IMG/VR virus record: IMGVR_UViG_3300027829_000004
Coordinates: 1-29,770 of that record
Strand: one strand, 5' to 3'
DNA length: 29,770 nt
Source: a virus
Shown: positions 22,829 through 29,669 of the stretch, one piece after another
Numbering within the stretch: position 1 is the first letter of the stretch
Layout: the number at the start of each line of letters is the position of its first letter
The notes under the pieces: model-generated
What the model was told of the DNA's origin: nothing
The model's database searches: none
What the model saw: the letters and a program-made list of their open reading frames with translations, nothing else
Made by a program: the position numbers and the translations under genes

Positions 22829-23033
22829 ATTTGCTCCTGTTAAGGAATGGCCAGGCGTACAAGAAAGAATATTTTTACACAAGGTGTCATGTAAATTTTT
22901 TTTTACTTCCATGGCTTGCCACCTCGCTCTTCTCTTAAAATTTCGCAGATCAACCATGTTGGTGACGTCAACAAAATGGTCGGTTTGCGGGCGCGCGCAA
23001 AGAGGTTTGGAATGGGAAAAATGCCAAAAAAGA

Positions 23034-23295
23034 GGTGTCACAGGTGTCCCAAGTATGACTCATGTAATGTCATTAGTAATTTTCTCTTTTAGTCCTTTAT
23101 TCTTATATATTTACTTCTACTGTCACAAGTAACATAAGTAAAAGTATATATACCAATGAAAACATAAAAAATAGGGTATAATACATTTTCAGCCGGAGTT
23201 AGAGGGTTACCTGTGACACCCGAAAATTGACGTATAAGTAGTGGTAATCAATGGCTTAAGTGTCTCAGGTAGCTTTTTCGGTTCACCCGTGACGG
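23034..23295. other. Candidate replication origin with iterons
   Basis: The gap 22829-23299 has no convincing gene. Repeated sites close to TGTCACAGGT are at 23036-23045 (exact), 23045-23054 (8 of 10), 23121-23130 (9 of 10), 23209-23218 (exact, other strand), 23261-23270 (9 of 10) and 23285-23294 (8 of 10, other strand). GGTGTCACAGGT at 23034-23045 and its complement at 23209-23220 form a perfect 12-bp inverted repeat. Between them, about 23101-23200, the sequence is very AT-rich. The primase-helicase gene ends 5 bases away. P4-type primase-helicases are known to bind short iterons at their origin, so this is the likely start site of replication. Confidence 0.6.
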
Positions 23296-23299
23296 AGGC

Positions 23300-25537
23300 T
23301 TATTTCGTGCCTTTCAAAAATGTACTTTCAAGCTCTATTCGTGCCATTTCTAGTGTTGGCACGTCCAAAAATCGCGGTCTTTCGCCATTTAGCCTGAGTT
23401 GTTGAGTTGTGACAGAGGGGACCATTTTGTTGAGTTTTCGAAAGAAGTGAACTTCGTTTTCTGGGTGGTTGCGAATTTTATTTCGGTCCGTCCAATCGAG
23501 GTAACACTGATAAATTTCCCGTTTCATTAGTTTACCCCATGGTTTTTGTGGTTCATTGAGGTAGCAGTCGAAAAATCCTGTATCTAGCACTTGGTGAATA
23601 TAGAGTGCTAAAGATCCCAATGATTGGAGTTTTATATCGATTAGTCGTTCTTGTGATTTTTCGGAGGTAGTGGGTCTTTGTCGTGGGTCAAAGTTTTTGA
23701 TGTCTTCGTTCAAGAGATCATAAAGAATGGCTTCATATCCTCCGGCTTGGAGGGCTGCAAAATATTTATCAAAATATTGTTTTTCATTTTTGTGTCTATC
23801 GGAAACATTCAAAATGACCATACGACGATCGTCTGTGTCTACGAAGGCGGGGAAAGATTCGTTGGTAGACATAATGATGTGTTTGCAGTTGATGTCTTCG
23901 CGAATCTCTCTGCCTTTTCCTTCGTAGGCGCAGCGATTGTCTGTAATCATCGCTTTTAGGGCTCCACGGCATTGTTTGTCTCCTCCCCATAACGCTTCGT
24001 TGGCGTGTACCAAAATAAGGGATTGGAGGTGACTATTGAATCTTCCTAGGAGTCTATCTAGGGAATCGAATGAGCTGAAGTGTCGTCCTAAAAGAGCACC
24101 TATTGGATCTACAAATGCGTTTTTCCCTATGCCTTGAGATCCCATTAAGATTAGAGCGGTGTGAAGAATTTCTGGCTTTTGAAATACAATGGCCAACCAT
24201 TTGCGTACGTATAGGTATGTCTCTTCGTTTGAATCACAGATGACTTCTCGGGCGTGGTCCCAAAAGAATTGAGTGTCACCTGGAATCGCCTCATAAGAAA
24301 ATCCTGACCAAAGGTTCATATAGTCAGATCCTGGATTTTGATGCGGTCTAAAGATGATTCCTTTGACTGTATTTCGTTTGGGGTGGTTAAACCAGATATC
24401 TGCTTTAGTACGAAATTTTCCTCCGCCAATTTCGATCCTTTGATTTTGATATCTAAGTCTAAAAGAGTCCTTGCTCATTTGAGTAAATGTACCATCTGGA
24501 AGATGCTCTATAATCGACATATTTGGTCCCGCTTCCGCTGTGTGGTGCTGATTCATTTCATAAGCGGCTTCATCTTGAGCGTCGATAAAAAGCTGTTTGC
24601 GGGTGACTTCTGATCCTTCGCTGATAAATAGGTCATTGAAATCAGTTCCTCTGTCTTCTTCTTTGGAAAAATGAGGAAGCAAGTAACGCACTTTGTGCTT
24701 AGAAAAAAGCATGTGAGCAGTTTCTAGACCGGCATTCTTCTCCTTGAAACGATCATTGTCTGCACAAACTGTTATCTGCATTCTTGGATAATGCTTTCTC
24801 AGTTCTGTGACGACTGGATCCAAATTGATGCAATCGTAAGAAATCACTACGGGTGTCTGCATTAATTCAAAAATTGTGGCTCCTGTCGCATACCCTTCGC
24901 AGATATAGCACTTAGAAGCGCCTGACAGTGTGCCTAGAACATGAAAATGGCCCTTCTTTTTACCTCCTGGAAAATAACGCTTTTCATGAGGAGCTTTGGA
25001 TGTGATGAACTGAAGTGTCTTGATCTCTCCGTGAATATCTCTCAAGGGAAGCACCAATGAAAGACTGCCTTGAGCATTCTCTGCAATCTTTAGTCCATGA
25101 ACATGCACTTTCTTCAGTTCCAAATAAGGATGAGATCTGGCGACTTCTGCCTTCTCCCATATCTGTCTAGCTGTTTTTTCAGCTGCTTCCTGATCTTTTT
25201 CCAATCCTTTTTTAATAGATTGGATTTTAAGAATCTGACAGCGATTGATGGCTTCTCGATCCATACGATCGCTTGGCAAAGATGACTTGTAAACGAAAGG
25301 CTCGTTGCCTAGACGCCAAGAGCCATATTTAACGACCAGCCATTCTGTCCCGTCTCGACTTATTCCGCTGTGGGCTACGTACCATTCGGCGATGTCTTTT
25401 GGATTATCTTGCCTGCAAGAATAACGATGGAGTTGGCCGTCTATCTTGAGATGGCTGTCTATGGGACACAATCCATCTTGAGACATTTTCGTTAGGCATT
25501 CGTCGATGAAATCATTGAGACGTCGTGATTCATTCAT
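23300..25537 (-). CDS. Primase-helicase, P4/D5 type (DUF5906-like helicase)
   Basis: 745 residues. Residues 200-310 form a Toprim-type domain (CYICEGYATG with Glu 214, VCADND at 258-262, GTDFNDL at 297-303). Residues 430-620 are an SF3/D5-like helicase: Walker A GSQGIGKN (466-473), Walker B LILVHANEAL (507-516), sensor HIIMSTNE (553-560) and DDRR (569-572, arginine finger). The N-terminal 150 residues resemble the DNA-binding start of such phage primases. It should unwind the origin and prime synthesis by the host polymerase, as no phage polymerase is seen. The ATG at 25537 is 27 bases from the 15-base motif shared with the terminase upstream region. Confidence 0.9.
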   Translation of the reverse strand: MNESRRLNDFIDECLTKMSQDGLCPIDSHLKIDGQLHRYSCRQDNPKDIAEWYVAHSGISRDGTEWLVVKYGSWRLGNEPFVYKSSLPSDRMDREAINRCQILKIQSIKKGLEKDQEAAEKTARQIWEKAEVARSHPYLELKKVHVHGLKIAENAQGSLSLVLPLRDIHGEIKTLQFITSKAPHEKRYFPGGKKKGHFHVLGTLSGASKCYICEGYATGATIFELMQTPVVISYDCINLDPVVTELRKHYPRMQITVCADNDRFKEKNAGLETAHMLFSKHKVRYLLPHFSKEEDRGTDFNDLFISEGSEVTRKQLFIDAQDEAAYEMNQHHTAEAGPNMSIIEHLPDGTFTQMSKDSFRLRYQNQRIEIGGGKFRTKADIWFNHPKRNTVKGIIFRPHQNPGSDYMNLWSGFSYEAIPGDTQFFWDHAREVICDSNEETYLYVRKWLAIVFQKPEILHTALILMGSQGIGKNAFVDPIGALLGRHFSSFDSLDRLLGRFNSHLQSLILVHANEALWGGDKQCRGALKAMITDNRCAYEGKGREIREDINCKHIIMSTNESFPAFVDTDDRRMVILNVSDRHKNEKQYFDKYFAALQAGGYEAILYDLLNEDIKNFDPRQRPTTSEKSQERLIDIKLQSLGSLALYIHQVLDTGFFDCYLNEPQKPWGKLMKREIYQCYLDWTDRNKIRNHPENEVHFFRKLNKMVPSVTTQQLRLNGERPRFLDVPTLEMARIELESTFLKGTK

Positions 25538-25563
25538 AGAGGTGTCCGATGTGAGAAATGTAT

Positions 25564-25578
25564 AGTAAATTTTTGACA
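25564..25578. promoter_or_regulatory. Second copy of the AGTAAATTTTTGACA motif
   Basis: These 15 bases are identical to 18466-18480, and the similarity extends to 17 of 18. Both copies stand just upstream of a leftward operon (primase here, terminase there). Here only one arm is present, without the inverted partner. The site is probably bound by a common regulator or forms part of a phage-type promoter. Confidence 0.45.
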
Positions 25579-25621
25579 GATGTAGCAGAGAAATCTTTCG
25601 AAGAAAAGAAATTCTTATGAC

Positions 25622-25650
25622 TTGTCGTTAATCGATGTGGTTGGGATAAT
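25622..25650 (+). promoter_or_regulatory. Promoter of the candidate small RNA
   Basis: TTGTCG (25622-25627) and GATAAT (25645-25650) with a 17-base spacer, matching 4 of 6 and 5 of 6 consensus bases. It directs transcription rightward into the terminator at 25694-25728, with no gene in between. Confidence 0.5.
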
Positions 25651-25656
25651 GGTTGC

Positions 25657-25728
25657 GACATGGCTTCTTGTACAAGCTGTGTTATTTCTTACGCCTAGTA
25701 ATCTGCAGGGGTTACTAGGTTTTTTTTA
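25657..25728 (+). ncRNA. Candidate small RNA of about 70 nt
   Basis: The stretch lies between the promoter at 25622-25650 and a strong intrinsic terminator. It contains the perfect palindrome CTTGTACAAG near its 5' end and no convincing gene; a 12-codon frame from an ATG has no ribosome binding site. It sits between the replication gene and the Cro-like gene, the same kind of place as OOP RNA in lambda. It is not complementary to an obvious long stretch of either neighbour. Transcript ends are estimates. Confidence 0.45.
25694..25728 (+). terminator. Intrinsic terminator (rightward)
   Basis: CCTAGTAA (25694-25701) pairs perfectly with TTACTAGG (25712-25719) around a 10-base loop and is followed at once by eight or nine T residues. 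This is the cleanest Rho-independent terminator in the window. Confidence 0.8.
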
Positions 25729-25771
25729 TTTATGCCCTTCTTCATGAACCTCATGCGACATTTTAGTCAAT

Positions 25772-25811
25772 AGTAAAAATAAAGCACCCCTCCTTTTTGA
25801 AGGGAGGGGTG
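25772..25811 (-). terminator. Intrinsic terminator of the Cro-like gene (leftward)
   Basis: CACCCCTCC (25785-25793) and GGAGGGGTG (25803-25811) form a 9-bp GC-rich stem with a 9-base loop. On the minus strand it is followed by CTTTATTTTTACT. It lies 65 bases after the stop of the Cro-like gene and would separate it from the primase operon. Confidence 0.65.
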
Positions 25812-25875
25812 TAATGGAAGAAATGCGGACGAAATACCTTCTCACAAAAGGATGAAAAACTATATAGGAAATTCT

Positions 25876-26133
25876 TTACTTCTCGTCAACATAGAGTCCG
25901 CGAAAGTTTTTTCCCGTGCGTTTTCGCGCTTCTTCGATCTGCTCATTAATCTTTTCCATATCTTCACAGGTCACTTCTCCTCGAGTAAATCGCTCTATCT
26001 GAAGAGCCATTCCTAGGGAAACTTTCGTTCGACCGGTGTAGAAGCCATAAAATGACTGATAGATGATTCCGGATTCCTTGCAGAATTTTTTTGAAGATAC
26101 TAAATATTTTTTGAAATACTCTCGTAAGTTCAT
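25876..26133 (-). CDS. Cro/CI-like helix-turn-helix regulator
   Basis: 85 residues. Residues 14-58 have the pattern of the Cro/YdaS type helix-turn-helix: KKFCKESGIIYQSFYGFYTG followed by RTKVSLGMALQIERFTRGEV and TCEDM, as in proteins that read (G--VS--LGMALQIER-T-GEV). The N-terminus is short (MNLREYFKKYLVS) and the C-terminus charged. It is transcribed away from the early plus-strand operon across a 153-base control region with an inverted repeat over a -35 box, the classical arrangement for a phage switch regulator. Without an integrase, control of early expression rather than lysogeny is the safer reading. Confidence 0.75.
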   Translation of the reverse strand: MNLREYFKKYLVSSKKFCKESGIIYQSFYGFYTGRTKVSLGMALQIERFTRGEVTCEDMEKINEQIEEARKRTGKNFRGLYVDEK

Positions 26134-26198
26134 CAGTTCGTCTCTGGGTTAGGTTGCGCCTGAAAAGTTTACCATTCTCACAAATTGATTTCCATGAT

Positions 26199-26243
26199 TA
26201 TTTTTCGAGTGGGTGTTGACGAAAAATATAGGATAGATATAAG
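26199..26243 (+). promoter_or_regulatory. Early operon promoter with overlapping operator
   Basis: TTGACG (26216-26221) and TATAAG (26238-26243) with a 16-base spacer point toward the 26287 gene. A perfect 9-bp inverted repeat, TATTTTTCG (26199-26207) and CGAAAAATA (26220-26228), covers the -35 box. A protein bound to the repeat, most simply the Cro-like product, would block this promoter. Confidence 0.6.
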
Positions 26244-26286
26244 ATTACATACTTAATAGATTAAATGTTAAACTTTCGAGGCGAAA

Positions 26287-26553
26287 ATGAAGGGAATGGG
26301 CGACATAAAGAACTACGAATACGATCGCTGGGTCGAATCATGGGCATTGGAAGCTGAAATGCTGGAATCACTCTGCCGTGATTACTGGGTCATGAGTTTT
26401 TCTGATTGGGCCACATTTAAAATATGTGTTGAAGCATTGAAAGATCACCTGACTGGTAAAAAATTTTTGAATTTGAGGTCTCTAGGCCTTATCATTGGAT
26501 TATTAGAAGAAGTGCCTCAATTGGACTTCAGAGGAGAAAGAATATGCAATTAG
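26287..26553 (+). CDS. Unknown early protein
   Basis: 88 residues, starting MKGMGDIKNYEYDRWVESWA, rich in Trp and aromatic residues and helical (FKICVEALKDHLTGKKFLNL). GAGGCG lies upstream of the ATG. First gene of the rightward early operon; its end overlaps the next start by 10 bases. No family recognised. Small first genes of early operons often act on the host, but nothing in the sequence shows this here. Confidence 0.65.
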   Translation: MKGMGDIKNYEYDRWVESWALEAEMLESLCRDYWVMSFSDWATFKICVEALKDHLTGKKFLNLRSLGLIIGLLEEVPQLDFRGERICN

Positions 26554-26753
26554 AAGAATGGGAAGTCTGGGAAAATCCAAAGTATGAGCAATTGAAGAAA
26601 TCTCATGTCATAAAAGAACTATCAGAAATAAATGATATTAGAGAGGTTTTAAGAACTTTAGTTAAAATCGCTTATGGTTTAGAATTATATAATCGAAATG
26701 TAGTGGAAGATAATTTCAAAAAGTTAGAAGATTTTGTCAACTCAGAGGAATAA
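26544..26753 (+). CDS. Unknown small early protein
   Basis: 69 residues, acidic and helical (MQLEEWEVWENPKYEQLKKS, REVLRTLVKIAYGLELY), soluble. AGGAGA stands 7 bases before the ATG. It sits between the first early gene and the annealing-protein gene, with base composition more AT-rich than the recombination genes. No family recognised. Confidence 0.65.
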   Translation: MQLEEWEVWENPKYEQLKKSHVIKELSEINDIREVLRTLVKIAYGLELYNRNVVEDNFKKLEDFVNSEE

Positions 26754-26754
26754 A

Positions 26755-27522
26755 ATGGAAAAAATTAAGGAAGAAAAAATAGTTGCAATTCCTACTTCGA
26801 ATCACGTCCAGCAATTGGAAGAGATGAAGACGCTTTGCAAATCGCTTATGGCAACAAAGCACTATGGAAAGATGGGAGAAGAAGGAATCTTCGCCATTAT
26901 CCAAAAAGCGAAATCTTTAGGACTTGATCCAATCGATGCTCTTAATGGTGGTCTTTATGTCGTGCAAGGCCGCGTGATGATGCCAGCGGAAACAATGAAT
27001 CGATTGATTCGTCAAGCCGGTCATTCGATCAGCAAAGATCCAAAATCTGATGAAAGAACTTGTGTCTTGCAGGGCAAGCGCTCGGACAATGGGGATACTT
27101 GGACAGAGTCCTTCTCTATCGATGATGCGAAGCGCGCTGGAATCTATAAAGATGGGGGCACATGGTCGAAGTATCCGAAGGCGATGCTTTTTGCTAGAGC
27201 TCTGAGTACATTGGCGAGACAACTTTTCCCAGATGTCATTTCTGGGTGTTATGTGGAAGGGGAAATCGTAGAGAACGCTTTCAAGGAAACGACTTTGGAA
27301 ATCGAAGAAGAACCGATCAAGTACGTTGGAGACGAAGAAATAGAACATATTCTTTTTTTGGTGAGCGGTGACTTGGATTATATCAAGAAGATTGAGACCC
27401 ATTTTGGAGGTTCACTTAAGAACATTCCAATGGACCAATATGAGCGCGTACTCAAGCAAATTTCAAAATATCAAGAAGGAAAGGAAGCTCTAAAAGCAGC
27501 CATGGATGGAGAGGTGAGATGA
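26755..27522 (+). CDS. Single-strand annealing protein, RecT/Bet-like
   Basis: 255 residues from the ATG at 26755, which has AGAGGA upstream. The sequence KMGEEGIFAIIQKAKSLGLD, PIDALNGGLYVVQGRVMMPA and YPKAMLFARALSTLARQLFP follows the pattern of phage recombinases of the RecT/Redbeta superfamily. These coat single strands made by the partner exonuclease and anneal them to homologous DNA. The exonuclease gene lies one gene downstream, which supports the pairing. The last 60 residues are a variable charged tail. The exact subfamily is not settled by eye. Confidence 0.78.
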   Translation: MEKIKEEKIVAIPTSNHVQQLEEMKTLCKSLMATKHYGKMGEEGIFAIIQKAKSLGLDPIDALNGGLYVVQGRVMMPAETMNRLIRQAGHSISKDPKSDERTCVLQGKRSDNGDTWTESFSIDDAKRAGIYKDGGTWSKYPKAMLFARALSTLARQLFPDVISGCYVEGEIVENAFKETTLEIEEEPIKYVGDEEIEHILFLVSGDLDYIKKIETHFGGSLKNIPMDQYERVLKQISKYQEGKEALKAAMDGEVR

Positions 27523-28022
27523 AGATATTTGGTTTATTAATATTAGTATTTACTTCTGTTTTTTCTTGTTCTTGTTTAGATGCGTTTTATATATACAATA
27601 TTTCAGACATAAATTACAATAAATCAAAGAATACTATCACATTTTTTTATGATTATGACCAGTATTATGAATTGGATGAACAGTTAGAACCTTGCAAAAT
27701 TGTTTGTGAAATAGATTGTAGGAACTGTCACATCTACGAAGATGATTGTGGGTATGCTACTTTGGATATACGGCATCTAAAAACCAAGGAAATGAAAATA
27801 AAAACAATATTTAAAGACAACTCTGAGAAATGTGAAAATTTAACGTCTGATGCAATTAAATTTAATAAATATGAAGATGGATGGATTCGAGATTCTGTCT
27901 ATTGGGTTGGTAAAAATATAATTGTTTTCAGGGTATATACTGAAACTGAACCTTGCAGGATAGCCGATATTGGTGGAATTGCCTTTATTAAGTATAGAAT
28001 TCTGGAGAAAAAAGATGATTAA
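27519..28022 (+). CDS. Secreted Cys-rich protein, possible lipoprotein
   Basis: 167 residues. A clear signal peptide (MKIFGLLILVFTSVFSCSC, residues 1-19) ends in Cys 17 and Cys 19, a possible lipoprotein or signal peptidase I site. The mature part is beta-like, with nine Cys in total, five of them in LEPCKIVCEIDCRNCH--DDC, suggesting disulphides outside the cytoplasm. It overlaps the annealing-protein stop (ATGA) and the exonuclease start (8 bases). It is noticeably more AT-rich than both, pointing to a later insertion. No family recognised; a superinfection-exclusion or surface role is possible. Confidence 0.65.
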   Translation: MKIFGLLILVFTSVFSCSCLDAFYIYNISDINYNKSKNTITFFYDYDQYYELDEQLEPCKIVCEIDCRNCHIYEDDCGYATLDIRHLKTKEMKIKTIFKDNSEKCENLTSDAIKFNKYEDGWIRDSVYWVGKNIIVFRVYTETEPCRIADIGGIAFIKYRILEKKDD

Positions 28023-28854
28023 TCATTTAGTCCCAGGCTCTGTAGAGTGGCTTGAATTTCGTCGCAGTAAGATAGGAGCTTCCGATGTTCCAATCATTTG
28101 CGAGAAGGCTCCATGGTCTTCTCCTTATGAGTTATGGCAAGAAAAGCTGGGACTTAAGGAAAAAGTCTTAAGTGATGCTATGAAAAGAGGGACTCAGAAT
28201 GAAGAAAGGGCCAGACAAGCATATGAAGAAAAATTCTGTATTCTGATGTTTCCAAAAGTCGTGATTCATGCCAAATATCCATGGCTCATGGCTACTCTGG
28301 ATGGTCTTGATATAGACGGCAATCATGCAGTCGAAATCAAGAGCGGCGAACGCAGTTATGCAATGGCTAAAGAGGGGATTATACCAGAATATTATCAACT
28401 CCAGCTACAAACTCAGATGGAATGCGCCAATCTAGACGCTATCTCTTACTGGGCGTGGCTTCCAGATCATGATCCCATTCATCTGAAGTTAGAGCGCAAT
28501 TCAAAACTGTTTTCTTCAATATTTCCTGCTGTAGAAGCATTCTGGGAGCACTTGAAGAACAAGACGCCTCCAGATCATATCGAAGAGCGAAAGGATCAAC
28601 TTTGGTGTGAAAGTGCTAAACGATATCTCGATATTCGAAGACAGCTTAAAGAGCTCGAAAGGCAAGAAGAAGAAGAGAGGAAATTTCTCATTGATCTAGC
28701 CGATTCCAAAAGTTGTTGCGGCGCTGGCTTGCTTATGAAGAAAGCGGCCTCCAAAGGAAGAATTGACTACTCGAAGATTCCCGAATTAGCAAGTGTTGAT
28801 CTTGAATCCTATCGAGGAGAACCGATCCAGAAATGGTATTTTCAAGAAGGCTGA
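28015..28854 (+). CDS. YqaJ/lambda-type exonuclease
   Basis: 279 residues from the ATG at 28015 (GGAG upstream); an in-frame start at 27970 falls inside the previous gene. Motifs of the viral recombinase exonuclease family are in order: WLEFRRSKIGASDVP (12-26), RGTQNEERA (58-66, metal-binding Glu), LMATLDG (91-97, Asp 96), VEIKS (106-110, catalytic Glu 107 and Lys 109) and YYQLQLQTQM (126-135). It digests one strand of double-stranded DNA to load the annealing protein. A Glu/Arg-rich coiled coil near 200-225 follows. It ends in a 13-base overlap with the opposing gene. Confidence 0.88.
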   Translation: MINHLVPGSVEWLEFRRSKIGASDVPIICEKAPWSSPYELWQEKLGLKEKVLSDAMKRGTQNEERARQAYEEKFCILMFPKVVIHAKYPWLMATLDGLDIDGNHAVEIKSGERSYAMAKEGIIPEYYQLQLQTQMECANLDAISYWAWLPDHDPIHLKLERNSKLFSSIFPAVEAFWEHLKNKTPPDHIEERKDQLWCESAKRYLDIRRQLKELERQEEEERKFLIDLADSKSCCGAGLLMKKAASKGRIDYSKIPELASVDLESYRGEPIQKWYFQEG

Positions 28855-29264
28855 GGATTTCTTAAAGCTTCATATTCTGCTTTTCGGATCTCATATTTCT
28901 TCTGATGCTCATATCGCATGCGCCTCAAAGGATGCACATAATTCGCATTATGATCCTTTCTGTCGAGATAGGTATAATCTGGAATGGAATGATCGGAAGA
29001 TTTGCTGTAAGCGTCTGTAATCAATCTGGCTGCTTCTGCGGGGTATGTAGTGATAAACATCAATGGAGCATCTCGAGAAAGCTCATCTCTTAGGAAATTC
29101 CATCGCGTGGGAAGTAAGAAAAGAGGAGAAATGCGCCAGTTATCTCCGAATGCCCATCTAAGAGTTTTAGATATGTCTTCTAGTCGCTCTCTCTTAAGAC
29201 ATTCGTGCAACTCGTCAAGAACATCGATACGATAAAATTCATGACAAATAAATGACAGGCTCAT
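28842..29264 (-). CDS. Unknown protein
   Basis: 140 residues, soluble, rich in Arg, Asp, His and Tyr. It starts MSLSFICHEFYRIDVLDELH, has LFLLPTRWNFLRDELSRDAP in the middle and ends with a charged helix (KKYEIRKAEYEALRNPQPS). It is leftward and converges on the exonuclease gene with a 13-base overlap. No family or catalytic motif is recognised. Confidence 0.6.
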   Translation of the reverse strand: MSLSFICHEFYRIDVLDELHECLKRERLEDISKTLRWAFGDNWRISPLFLLPTRWNFLRDELSRDAPLMFITTYPAEAARLITDAYSKSSDHSIPDYTYLDRKDHNANYVHPLRRMRYEHQKKYEIRKAEYEALRNPQPS

Positions 29265-29424
29265 GGTATAGGAAGGCTGGATAAAATTTTTATATCCTTG
29301 GGAGGCTCAATGAGATTTAAAAAATTTTATATACATTTTGAGTTTAAAAATGCACCCAAAAAAGAGCGTGTATCGAAAAAATTTTTAGTCACTTATCCGA
29401 AATGGAGTGGAATAGCGAAAGAAC

Positions 29425-29652
29425 CTACCTGGCCTTCTTTTTGCCTTTCACGGCCATGGCTGTCATCTTCTTACTACCATACTTTTTACGACCAGCTGCT
29501 GCCGCCACGGCAGCCGGATTTCTTGCTCCGCTAGCAGCTGCTGATTTTTCAATCGCAGCAAAACGCTTGCCCGAGCCTAATTTTGCTGTCTTTTCGACTT
29601 TAGCTGCATTCTTACGTACTACTCGTCTTACTGGAAGAGATTCTTTTGCCAT
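29425..29652 (-). CDS. Small histone-like basic protein
   Basis: 75 residues with many Lys, Arg and Ala and almost no acidic residues after the first third (MAKESLPVRRVVRKNAAKVE, GARNPAAVAAAAGRKKYGSK, ending KGKKKAR). The ARNP-A-AA--GRKKYG-KKM block is a pattern I recall from small phage proteins of unknown function; the overall make-up is like histone H1 or chlamydial Hc-type DNA-binding proteins. It begins about 20 bases after a tail gene, so it is likely late and may coat DNA or enter the virion. This is inference. Confidence 0.65.
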   Translation of the reverse strand: MAKESLPVRRVVRKNAAKVEKTAKLGSGKRFAAIEKSAAASGARNPAAVAAAAGRKKYGSKKMTAMAVKGKKKAR

Positions 29653-29669
29653 ATTTTTCTCGCGATGTT

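Noticed and set aside
22829-23041. N-terminal extension of the winged-helix gene
   Set aside because: The start would be a GTG without ribosome binding site, inside the repeat region, while an AGGAG site precedes the ATG at 22828.
25669-25707. 12-codon frame with two Cys inside the candidate small RNA
   Set aside because: No ribosome binding site and the end enters the terminator stem.
29298-29534. Plus-strand frame of 78 codons with GGGAGG before an inner ATG
   Set aside because: Its second half is antisense to the histone-like gene and the first half is very AT-rich without protein-like pattern. The gap 29265-29424 is left as AT-rich non-coding, possibly promoter DNA.
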